DNA of 10,116 nucleotides, from the NCBI GenBank assembly GCA_003645385.1, contig QNEY01000041.1, positions 1 to 10,116 of the forward strand, given 5' to 3'. This stretch comes from Gammaproteobacteria bacterium. Its GTDB lineage: Bacteria > Pseudomonadota > Gammaproteobacteria > Nitrosococcales > Methylophagaceae. The notes beneath the pieces were generated by a model, which was given only the letters and a program-made list of their open reading frames with translations, was not told the DNA's origin and made no database searches. Each line of letters starts with the position of its first letter. Position 1 is the stretch's first letter. Below, in pieces: positions 1 through 5,934 of this stretch. Made by a program: the position numbers and the translations under genes.

Positions 1-625
1 ATCAAAAGGTGATTTACGAACTAAACGATGCACTCCAGTTTCAGTCCGTAATAAACCAAAGGCATAGTCACCTTCAAAATGAATAGTGGCACTTTTGATA
101 CCGGCTACCTCACCGGCGGAAGTCTCAACCAGTTCAACTTTAAAGCCTTGGGCTTCACCCCAGCGTAAATACATACGCAACACCATGTTTGCCCAGTCTT
201 GGGCTTCAGTACCACCCGAACCTGATTGAATATCCAAATAGGCATTATTAGCATCCATCTTGCCTGAAAACATACGTTGGAATTCAAGCTTCTCTAGCCC
301 TTTTTCCAGAATATCAAGATCGTTTGTCACAGCATCAAATGTATCTTGATCTTGCTCTTCTACTGCCATTTCCAATAGGTCTTTGGCATCATTGAGTGTG
401 TCACGATGATCAGATAACGTTGTTACAACACGTTCTAAACTGGCACGTTCCTGACCTAATTTTTGTGCTCTTTCAGGATCATCCCAAACTGAAGGGATCT
501 CCAGCTCACGAATTACTTCTACTAATTGTTCAGCTTTATTATCGTAGTCAAAGGAACCCCCTAAGATCGTCACTACGACCTTGAAGTTCTTTAATCCGTT
601 GCATTGTCGCACCTAATTCCAACAC
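1..625 (-). CDS. prfB: Peptide chain release factor 2 (RF2), 5' portion with programmed +1 frameshift; truncated by window edge
   Basis: RF2 recognises UGA and UAA stop codons in the ribosomal A site and triggers peptide release. The first 25 codons (625-551) end at an in-frame TGA (550-548). Reading then resumes one base on, at GAC (549-547), and stays open for 183 codons to the left edge. The joined protein begins MLELGATMQRIKELQGRSD and matches the length and register of E. coli RF2. It contains the SGSGGTEAQDW stretch and RTETGVHRLVRKSPF. The SPF tripeptide falls at residues 205-207, the same numbers as in E. coli RF2, and the window ends one residue later, so the catalytic GGQ motif is outside. 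I chose GTG at 625 because GAGAGG (636-631) sits 5 bases upstream and the N-terminus then equals that of E. coli. In-frame ATGs at 640, 649, 652 and 661 are less likely starts. The gene follows nlpD after a 78-base gap in which I see no clear terminator. Confidence 0.96.
547..565 (-). promoter_or_regulatory. RF2 autoregulatory +1 ribosomal frameshift site
   Basis: On the minus strand the sequence reads CTT AGG GGG TTC CTT TGA C. This is the canonical prfB recoding signal: an internal Shine-Dalgarno-like AGGGGG (562-557), one codon (TTC), the slippery CTT (553-551), then TGA followed by C, a weak termination context. When RF2 is scarce the ribosome pauses at UGA and slips from CUU to UUU, then continues in the +1 frame. 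When RF2 is plentiful it terminates after 25 residues. The elements and spacing match the E. coli site closely, and the protein on both sides aligns with RF2 only if the shift is made. The mechanism is established for the family; that it works here is inferred from this conservation. Confidence 0.97.
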
Positions 626-630
626 TAAAG

Positions 631-636
631 CCTCTC
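631..636 (-). promoter_or_regulatory. Ribosome binding site deciding the prfB GTG start
   Basis: GAGAGG on the minus strand ends 5 bases before GTG at 625. None of the upstream in-frame ATGs (640, 649, 652, 661) gives the N-terminal length of E. coli RF2, whereas this GTG does. It is therefore the best-supported initiation site. Confidence 0.7.
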
Positions 637-703
637 GCATTTGGTTCATCATGCCAACCATGGTCAGCAAAGTCGCATATTGTAGCGCATTCAGCACTAG
701 TGA

Positions 704-1492
704 TTATTTTTTTGGCAAGAATCGCATTGGATCAACAGGTTTACCATTACGTCTGATTTCAAAATGTAATTGATTTTGTTGAGTACCTGTTTTTCCTAAG
801 GTAGCAATTTTCTGACCTGCTTTTACCTGTTGCCCTTCTTTTACAAGTAGTTTTTTATTATGTGCATAGGCACTTAAATAAACATCATTATGCTTTATGA
901 TCAGCAGATTGCCATAACGGGGCAAGCCATTACCACTGTAGACCACCTTTCCTGATGCAGAAGCAACAATGCTTTGACCCGAATCACCTCTTATCTTTAT
1001 ACCTTTTCGACCAGCAGCACTTTTTGAATATGTTGAAACCACTTTCCCTTTTGTTGGCCACCGCCATGTTAAATGTTTATTGGAAGAACGAGCAGGTACT
1101 ACTGCTTTTTTTGTTGTTGTTTGTTTGGTAGCTGTAGTTTTTTTGCTTGACTGACTCTTTGTCTGTGTTTTTGTCGTTGTTTTATACGATTTAAAGCGAA
1201 TTTTTTGACCAATAACAATTTTGTATGGTGGACGAATATTATTAATTTTCGCTACATTTTTATAGTCCATCCCATAGCGCCAGCTAATCGAATACAAGGT
1301 ATCACCTTTTTTAACTTGGTATACTGATGGTGGCTTTGACGGTGTAGGTCGAGATTGGCGAGTTTTGGGCTGAGTAGCTTTGGACTGAGTCGCATTGGCT
1401 TTGCTTCCATAAACACCAACAGGTGCTACAGCTTTACTGCCACCACCACAGGCAGTCAAAGCCAGTATCAGTAGTATCAGTACGATTCTCAT
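704..1492 (-). CDS. nlpD: NlpD-like lipoprotein: LysM plus degenerate LytM (M23) domain, amidase activator
   Basis: Outer-membrane lipoprotein of the NlpD/EnvC family, which activates the AmiC-type peptidoglycan amidase at the division site in E. coli. I start at ATG 1492 (262 aa) because it opens directly into a signal peptide with lipobox LTAC (Cys15, Gly at +2). The longer frame from 1561 would put 23 polar residues before the signal peptide and overlap the upstream gene. Order of parts: signal peptide 1-14; Pro/Ser/Thr/Gln-rich spacer; LysM domain about 56-102 (YQVKKGDTLYSIS...GQKIRF); very Lys/Thr-rich linker about 102-130; LytM domain about 140-258. In the LytM domain the zinc-ligand motif HxxxD is replaced by R162 and K166, and the first His of HxH by Q241; H211 and H243 remain. 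It should therefore be a non-catalytic regulator. It begins 2 bases after the yqaA-family stop with no clear Shine-Dalgarno sequence, which suggests reinitiation. The next gene is prfB, not rpoS. Confidence 0.9.
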   Translation of the reverse strand: MRIVLILLILALTACGGGSKAVAPVGVYGSKANATQSKATQPKTRQSRPTPSKPPSVYQVKKGDTLYSISWRYGMDYKNVAKINNIRPPYKIVIGQKIRFKSYKTTTKTQTKSQSSKKTTATKQTTTKKAVVPARSSNKHLTWRWPTKGKVVSTYSKSAAGRKGIKIRGDSGQSIVASASGKVVYSGNGLPRYGNLLIIKHNDVYLSAYAHNKKLLVKEGQQVKAGQKIATLGKTGTQQNQLHFEIRRNGKPVDPMRFLPKK

Positions 1493-1494
1493 AA

Positions 1495-2070
1495 CTAGGT
1501 GAAGATCAAATAACCTGAAATCACCAGCACAACAGTCGCCCAGCCAATACGGTCTATCCAACTATGTAATTGTGATTCCAGTGTTGCTCCACCCCAACGC
1601 ATTAAAGCTGCCACCAAAAAGAATCGCATACCGCGACCAATAGTCGAGCCCAATACAAAGGGAATTAGGGCCATACCTGCAGCACCTGATGCTATGGTAA
1701 AAATCTTGTAGGGGATTGGAGTAAAGCCTGCTAAAAATATTGCCCAAAAACCCCATTGCTCAAACCATTGTTGTGCTAACTGATAAGAATCCATATATCC
1801 CATAGACTGCAACCAAGGTTCAACGGTCTGGAAAGCAAATAGTCCAATCAAATAACCTAACAAACCACCTAAAACTGAACTAATCGTTGTCAAAGCCGCA
1901 TAAAACCAGGCTTTTTCAGGCCGGGCTAATGTCATTGGCGCAAGCATTACATCTGGTGGTATTAAAAAACAGGATGATTCTGTAAAACTGACTAATGCCA
2001 ACCAGTACGTCGCATATTGATGCCTAGCCCATTTCATTACATGTGCATACATCCCTGAAAATAACTTCAT
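1495..2070 (-). CDS. YqaA-family inner-membrane protein (VTT/DedA-related)
   Basis: A 191-residue polytopic membrane protein of the YqaA branch of the VTT (SNARE-associated/DedA-like) superfamily. Visible traits are a polar and aromatic N-terminus; the segment TESSCFLIPPDVMLAPM (about 30-46) with its characteristic Pro-Pro-Asp; a hydrophobic glycine-rich helix about 57-80; the re-entrant-like motif AGFTPIPYKIFTIASGAAG (about 114-132); a conserved basic spot GRGMRFF (about 145-151); and a C-terminal helix about 174-190. DedA relatives have been linked to lipid-carrier flipping and membrane homeostasis, but the function of the YqaA branch is not settled, so I assign no reaction. The ATG overlaps the pcm stop by one base (TAATG), with only a weak GAGTGG upstream, implying translational coupling. 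A gene of this type between pcm and nlpD is an arrangement I recall from other gammaproteobacteria. Confidence 0.88.
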   Translation of the reverse strand: MKLFSGMYAHVMKWARHQYATYWLALVSFTESSCFLIPPDVMLAPMTLARPEKAWFYAALTTISSVLGGLLGYLIGLFAFQTVEPWLQSMGYMDSYQLAQQWFEQWGFWAIFLAGFTPIPYKIFTIASGAAGMALIPFVLGSTIGRGMRFFLVAALMRWGGATLESQLHSWIDRIGWATVVLVISGYLIFT

Positions 2071-2729
2071 TAGATGTGTCCACTCAGCAATGGCACAAAA
2101 CTCACGGCATCTAACTCAGTTTCTTCAAAGCTATTACCATTTCGGTCAATAACCCGTAATGACTGTTCAGCACTACCTCCAACGGGAATAACTAGCCTGC
2201 CGCCCGGTGCTAGCTGTTTTAACAGTTCTGTAGGGATTTGTTCCGGTGCACAGGTAACGATTATGCCATCATAAGGTGCATTTTCTTCCCAGCCCCAACT
2301 ACCATCACTGTGTTTTAGGCGAATATTATTAAATTTTAATTGATAAAAACGCTCGCGTGCCTGATTTTGAAGTGGTGAAATCCGCTCAACACTAAATACA
2401 CGTTCAACTAATCGAGATAAAACAGCCGTTTGATAACCCGATCCTGTGCCTACTTCCAGAACCTTATTCTTTGGCAAGCCTTCCAGTAGAATTTCAGTCA
2501 TTCTAGCCACAATAAATGGCTGTGAAATAGTTTGGCCATGCCCAATTGGCAATGCAGTGTCTTCGTATGCACGACTAGCCAGAGCTTCATCAACAAACAG
2601 GTGGCGCGGAAGTGCCTTCATAATAGCTAACACTCCGGGATGTTGGATACCCTGTTCTTTTAAACGGGTGATTAATCGATCACGTGTCCGCTGCGATGTC
2701 ATGCCGATACCACGATGATTTGATATCAC
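2070..2729 (-). CDS. pcm: Protein-L-isoaspartate(D-aspartate) O-methyltransferase
   Basis: Cytosolic repair enzyme that methylates the alpha-carboxyl of L-isoaspartyl residues in damaged proteins using S-adenosylmethionine, starting their return to normal aspartate. The family hallmarks are clear: TALPIGHGQTISQP (about 58-71), with the substrate-site TISQP at 67-71; the SAM-binding motif I EVGTGSGYQT at 92-101; the post-I acidic SVERI at 113-117; and LAPGGRLVIPVG near 173-184. I start at GTG 2729 (219 aa), which overlaps the surE stop as GTGA and has AAGGGG 7 bases upstream. ATG 2702 (210 aa, MTSQRTRDRLI) is the alternative that matches the E. coli length but has a poorer ribosome site. The stop overlaps the next gene's ATG by one base. 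surE-pcm adjacency is classic, and both proteins are linked to stress survival. Confidence 0.95.
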   Translation of the reverse strand: MISNHRGIGMTSQRTRDRLITRLKEQGIQHPGVLAIMKALPRHLFVDEALASRAYEDTALPIGHGQTISQPFIVARMTEILLEGLPKNKVLEVGTGSGYQTAVLSRLVERVFSVERISPLQNQARERFYQLKFNNIRLKHSDGSWGWEENAPYDGIIVTCAPEQIPTELLKQLAPGGRLVIPVGGSAEQSLRVIDRNGNSFEETELDAVSFVPLLSGHI

Positions 2730-3478
2730 ACCTTCACCCCTTGCAACCAATTTGCCACACCATCAATTGCATCGTAACAAGTCAAATCAATTTGCAATGG
2801 TGTCACTGACACTGCCCCTCTACGGATCGCATCAAAATCTGTACCTGGCCCGGCATCTTGCTCTTCACCTGCAGGTCCAACCCAATACATTGGACGTCCT
2901 CGGGGATCATATTCTTTAACAACAGGCTCAGCTTTATGCCTGTGACCTAAACGAGTGCTTTCAAAACCAGTAAGTTCTGCAATAGGCAGATCTGGAACAT
3001 TAACATTCAAAATAGTATCTGCTGGTAATGATGATGTTTTTAATTGCTCAAGCAGTTTTTTGGCAACCCAGCCTGCGGTCTCATAATGAACAGCATCATT
3101 ACTGGCTAACGAAATGGCAATAGCTGGTAAGCCTAAAAAGCGCCCTTCCATTGCTGCAGCAACAGTTCCTGAATACAACACATCATCTCCCAAATTGGCA
3201 CCAGCATTAATACCTGCCACGACCATATCGGGTTCTTTATCCAATAAACCCGTTACTGCAAGATGAACACAATCAGTAGGGGTACCTTCAACACGATAAA
3301 CACCATTATCTAACTTGGTTAAACGCAAAGGGTTTTCCAATGTTAAGGAATTACTGGCACCACTGCGATTCCGATCAGGGGCAACCACCGTAATTTCACC
3401 AAGAGTTGATAATGCATCAGCCAGAGTCTTTATACCCTCTGCCAAATAGCCATCATCATTGCTGATCAGGATTTTCAT
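2726..3478 (-). CDS. surE: 5'/3'-nucleotidase SurE
   Basis: Metal-dependent nucleoside monophosphatase that removes phosphate from 5' and 3' nucleotides; the E. coli enzyme also acts on short polyphosphate and is tied to stationary-phase survival. The protein (250 aa from ATG 3478) begins MKILISNDDGY. The metal ligands are visible: D8 and D9, S39 in PDRNRSGASNS, and N91 in GINAGANLGDD. Other conserved blocks are GTPTDCVHLAV, SGTVAAAMEGR, NVNVPDLP, DPRGRPMYWVGP and GPGTDFDAI. The frame is open to ATG 3502, adding 8 polar residues, but that start has no Shine-Dalgarno sequence and lies inside a candidate -10 element. ATG 3478 gives the family's N-terminus, with a purine-rich AAAAGG about 12 bases upstream. 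The 3' end overlaps pcm by 4 bases. It is probably the first gene of the surE-pcm-yqaA-nlpD unit. Confidence 0.96.
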   Translation of the reverse strand: MKILISNDDGYLAEGIKTLADALSTLGEITVVAPDRNRSGASNSLTLENPLRLTKLDNGVYRVEGTPTDCVHLAVTGLLDKEPDMVVAGINAGANLGDDVLYSGTVAAAMEGRFLGLPAIAISLASNDAVHYETAGWVAKKLLEQLKTSSLPADTILNVNVPDLPIAELTGFESTRLGHRHKAEPVVKEYDPRGRPMYWVGPAGEEQDAGPGTDFDAIRRGAVSVTPLQIDLTCYDAIDGVANWLQGVKV

Positions 3479-3499
3479 TTCGTTTGAATCGCCTTTTCC

Positions 3500-3528
3500 C
3501 ATATATGTTTCGCGACATATCTTAGCAA
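3500..3528 (-). promoter_or_regulatory. Candidate sigma-70 promoter P2 before surE
   Basis: TTGCTA (3528-3523) and TATATG (3505-3500) are separated by 17 bases, each matching consensus at 4 of 6 positions. Transcription would begin around 3493, after the possible ATG at 3502 but before ATG 3478, which agrees with the shorter SurE start. The spacer contains the small inverted repeat at 3503-3520. Weak evidence. Confidence 0.3.
3503..3520. repeat. Short inverted repeat between candidate promoter elements
   Basis: ATATGT and ACATAT form perfect 6-base arms around a 6-base centre (ttcgcg). The repeat overlaps the spacer and -10 of candidate promoter P2 ahead of surE. It could be an operator half-site pair or chance in AT-rich DNA; no regulator can be named. 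Confidence 0.3.
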
Positions 3529-3534
3529 GAAAGC

Positions 3535-3562
3535 ACTATAAAAAGTTGGCCCTCTTCATCAA
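3535..3562 (-). promoter_or_regulatory. Candidate sigma-70 promoter P1 before surE
   Basis: On the minus strand TTGATG (3562-3557) and TATAGT (3540-3535) are separated by 16 bases, matching the -35 and -10 consensus at 4 of 6 and 5 of 6 positions. The site lies just after the lipoprotein gene and would yield a leader of about 50 bases before the surE ATG at 3478. This is sequence match only, in an AT-rich gap where chance matches are common. Confidence 0.4.
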
Positions 3563-3577
3563 ATTGCTAGATTATCT

Positions 3578-4195
3578 TTATTTATTAGGTAACTTCGACA
3601 ATTCCTTATCCAGCCAGACAAGCAATTGATCAGCAATATTGTTAACTGCTTTATTAAGTCCAAGCACCGCACTTCCAGCATTTTGCTCGCTGACAACCTC
3701 AGAATCTAACAGTGTTGTTGCAATAACTTTTTTACTGCGGGCATCAATCAGATAAAACTGGATGCTAACATTTGCAGTGGAATGATCATCATCTTTAATA
3801 TGATGGCTGAAATCATACAGAGTACTTTCTAACACTAGGTCTGTATCAGATAAAGAGCCCGGTGGGGTTACAGCTGAAAAATACTTACTTTGTTCAAGCA
3901 ACTGCTGAAAATAAAAGCTTAATAAGTTGACTGGACTATCACTCCAACGGCTATAAGCATAACTGTTAAAGCCTTGCTGTTGATCCTGATAACTGATATT
4001 TGTACTGGCAAAAACACTTGATGTGTCTGCTACTGCCAGCTGAATAACCAGTTTATCTGTCTTGGCTGTTCTGGTATTGCCAGCAGTCGATGGCGGGGAA
4101 ATAAAATACGTTTCAATTGCTGGCGTTGTTTTTTGGAGGCTACAGCCCACAAGGGAAATAGAAAATATTGCCAACACAATAAAATGATATTTCAT
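3578..4195 (-). CDS. ABC transport auxiliary lipoprotein (PqiC-like) of an MCE system
   Basis: Predicted outer-membrane lipoprotein of 205 aa. From ATG 4195 the N-terminus is a short signal peptide with lipobox LVGC, lipidated Cys18 and Ser at +2, favouring outer-membrane sorting. An AAGGAA stretch lies about 6 bases upstream. The frame extends to a GTG at 4210, but that would only prepend five residues and lacks a better ribosome site. The mature part fits the ABC-type transport auxiliary family (PqiC-like). It has an early YFISPP segment, LVIQLAVADTSSVFAS, a YSRWSDSPVNLLSFYFQQLLEQS-type block spread over about 81-104, then a beta-rich half ending in an amphipathic helix. In PqiABC-type systems this protein anchors the MCE tube to the outer membrane. 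It directly follows the MCE gene, with the ATG only 1 base past that stop, so it should be the outer-membrane partner of this transporter. Family assignment rests on motif pattern and context. Confidence 0.85.
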   Translation of the reverse strand: MKYHFIVLAIFSISLVGCSLQKTTPAIETYFISPPSTAGNTRTAKTDKLVIQLAVADTSSVFASTNISYQDQQQGFNSYAYSRWSDSPVNLLSFYFQQLLEQSKYFSAVTPPGSLSDTDLVLESTLYDFSHHIKDDDHSTANVSIQFYLIDARSKKVIATTLLDSEVVSEQNAGSAVLGLNKAVNNIADQLLVWLDKELSKLPNK

Positions 4196-4196
4196 A

Positions 4197-5177
4197 TTAT
4201 TTTCCTTCACCCGGACCTAATTTAGGTTGGCTACTTTTAAATAATAAATCACTAGGACTGTCTTCGATTGTTTTGATAGTTCTTTGCATATCACCAACCA
4301 ACATATCGAGTTGATTCAATAACTGTCGAAATGCACGTAAACTTTGCTCCACACTATCGCCGACTTTAACTCCTATCCCTGAGTATTCTTGTTTAATACT
4401 TGTTGCCAAGGTATCGACACTTTGTGAAGCAGCTGTAATTTGTTGCATTGTAGTTGTCAGTTGCTGCTCGATAACCTTACCATTTTTTGCAAAATCATCT
4501 GCCATATTGTCAATACTTTCTGCAGCTTCTCCAACCTTATTAGAGGCCTGTTCTAGGCTAGTACCGGCCTCGATACCCTGCTCCAAAAATTCTGAAAATT
4601 GTTGTTGTACAGTGCGTAAATCTTTTACTAATATTATCGATTCATCTAATAACATTGAAATATTTTGAAGATTATCATCATTCATTAATTGATCTAATCG
4701 GTCCAAGACTTTAGTTGTTTTTGTAGCAATAGCGGTCAAAGCCTCTTCAGCCCTGACAATAGTAGATGGACTACTGGCAATAACAGGGTAACTATCAGAA
4801 TCAACAGATAATAACGGGGAATTATTATCTGTACCTGCCAACTCAATAAATGCCAATCCAGTAATACCAAAAAATTTGAGGGTTGCGACTGTATCAGTTT
4901 TGATAGGTACGTTTTGGTCTATTTTAAGTAGTAACTCTACTTGTTGAGAGTTTTCAGAATTAAGGCCAATATCGGTCACAGTACCCACATCCACTCCTAA
5001 ATACTTTACTGAAGAATCAGTACTTAGACCTGACACAGATTCAGTCATAAAGACACGGTAAAATTGATATTGTTGATTACTATTATGTCCACTTAACCAT
5101 AATACAGCCATAATCAGACCCGCCAGCAACAGCACCACAAACAAACCTACAACTGTGTAATTAAGTTTACTTTCCAT
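4197..5177 (-). CDS. MCE-domain protein (MlaD-like) with long helical tail
   Basis: Periplasmic lipid-binding subunit of an MCE transporter, anchored in the inner membrane. The 326-residue protein has a short cytoplasmic N-terminus, one transmembrane helix at about 8-29, and an MCE domain at about 39-116 (SGLSTDSSVKYLGVDVGTV and VATLKFFGITGLAFIEL). A long, Gln/Ser/Thr-rich, heptad-like helical region follows at about 140-305, and the C-terminus carries EDSPSDLLF...GPGEGK. E. coli MlaD is only about 183 aa; the extra length is the helical region. This resembles the tail that in larger MCE proteins such as PqiB or LetB-type assemblies forms part of a conduit, but only one MCE domain is present here. 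The ATG overlaps the end of the ATPase gene by 11 bases, with no strong Shine-Dalgarno sequence, implying coupled translation. Predicted hexamer formation is family knowledge, not seen in sequence. Confidence 0.9.
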   Translation of the reverse strand: MESKLNYTVVGLFVVLLLAGLIMAVLWLSGHNSNQQYQFYRVFMTESVSGLSTDSSVKYLGVDVGTVTDIGLNSENSQQVELLLKIDQNVPIKTDTVATLKFFGITGLAFIELAGTDNNSPLLSVDSDSYPVIASSPSTIVRAEEALTAIATKTTKVLDRLDQLMNDDNLQNISMLLDESIILVKDLRTVQQQFSEFLEQGIEAGTSLEQASNKVGEAAESIDNMADDFAKNGKVIEQQLTTTMQQITAASQSVDTLATSIKQEYSGIGVKVGDSVEQSLRAFRQLLNQLDMLVGDMQRTIKTIEDSPSDLLFKSSQPKLGPGEGK

Positions 5178-5934
5178 TTAGGTTTCGCAGTTGTCCTCGA
5201 ACGCCTCCAAAAAACGCACCTACTACTGGATGAGAGTGTTTCAGCACATCATCCAATGCACCTTCAGCCACCACTTTTTTATCTCCTAACACAGCAAAAC
5301 GGTCCACAATACTCCAAATTGAGTCTAAGTCATGAGTTACCATCACCACCGTAATACCTAGCATATCACGCAATTTAAGTATTAAATTATCAAAGTCCTG
5401 TGCACCAACAGGATCAAGTCCTGAAGTGGGCTCATCCAGAAACAATAATTTAGGATCCATCGCTAAAGCTCTTGCTAATGCCGCTCTTTTGATCATACCA
5501 CCACTCAATTCAGCAGGATAAAGTTCGGCTGCATGCTGAGGTAAACCCACCATATTGATCTTTACTTGCACAATTTCAGAAATTATCTTTTCAGACAAGT
5601 TCGTCTCTTGTTTTAATCTTATCCCAACGTTGTCAGCCACTGTCATTGATGAAAATAATGCCCCTGACTGAAATAACACTCCCCATTGTCGCCGTAACCA
5701 GTCTGCGTGAATATGGTCTATGTCTAAAATATCCTGACCTAAAATATGAATATTTCCAGATTCTGGACGCAATAACATAATCATTTGTTTTAATAATGTT
5801 GATTTTCCTGAACCACTACCACCAAGTAAACCGTATATTTCACCTTCGCAAACATGCAGACTCACACCATCATGTACATGGTTTGGACCAAATCGAGTCA
5901 CTACATCGATCACCTCAACTATGGTATTACTCAT
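5167..5934 (-). CDS. ABC transporter ATP-binding protein, MlaF-like
   Basis: Cytoplasmic ATPase that would power the MCE lipid transporter. All catalytic motifs are intact in the 255-residue protein: Walker A GGSGSGKST at 38-46 (K44); Q-loop Q89 in VLFQSGALF; signature LSGGM at 143-147 followed by IKRAALARALA; Walker B LLFLDEP at 163-169 with catalytic E168; D-loop SGLDP; and H-loop H201 in VTHDL. LFQSGALFSSMTVADNV and LSGGMIKRAALARA are typical of the MlaF/TTG2A/MKL subfamily rather than of other ABC ATPases. The start ATG overlaps the permease stop as ATGA, with TTAGG just upstream, and the 3' end overlaps the MCE gene by 11 bases. I leave the symbol blank because the operon differs from mlaFEDCB in composition. 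Confidence 0.95.
   Translation of the reverse strand: MSNTIVEVIDVVTRFGPNHVHDGVSLHVCEGEIYGLLGGSGSGKSTLLKQMIMLLRPESGNIHILGQDILDIDHIHADWLRRQWGVLFQSGALFSSMTVADNVGIRLKQETNLSEKIISEIVQVKINMVGLPQHAAELYPAELSGGMIKRAALARALAMDPKLLFLDEPTSGLDPVGAQDFDNLILKLRDMLGITVVMVTHDLDSIWSIVDRFAVLGDKKVVAEGALDDVLKHSHPVVGAFFGGVRGQLRNLNGK

Noticed and set aside
548..550. prfB as a pseudogene broken by TGA
   Set aside because: The stop sits in a complete recoding signal and all downstream RF2 residues to the window edge are intact.
396..584. Plus-strand open frame opposite prfB
   Set aside because: It is the antisense of confidently identified RF2 coding sequence, with no ribosome site or recognisable product.
679..684. 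TACAAT (minus strand) as a -10 element of a prfB promoter
   Set aside because: It matches the -10 consensus at 5 of 6 positions, but no acceptable -35 lies 16-18 bases upstream; the nearest TTGCCA is 28 bases away.
1493..1561. Extended nlpD start at 1561
   Set aside because: It would overlap the YqaA-family gene by 67 bases and bury the signal peptide and lipobox behind 23 polar residues; ATG 1492 opens directly into the signal peptide.
2446..2718. Plus-strand 90-codon frame opposite pcm
   Set aside because: It is a mirror of the conserved methyltransferase coding sequence, with no domain resemblance.
3541..3577. Rho-independent terminator after the lipoprotein gene
   Set aside because: There is a run of five T on the minus strand near 3540-3545, but no stable hairpin precedes it; the T-run fits better as part of the candidate promoter spacer.
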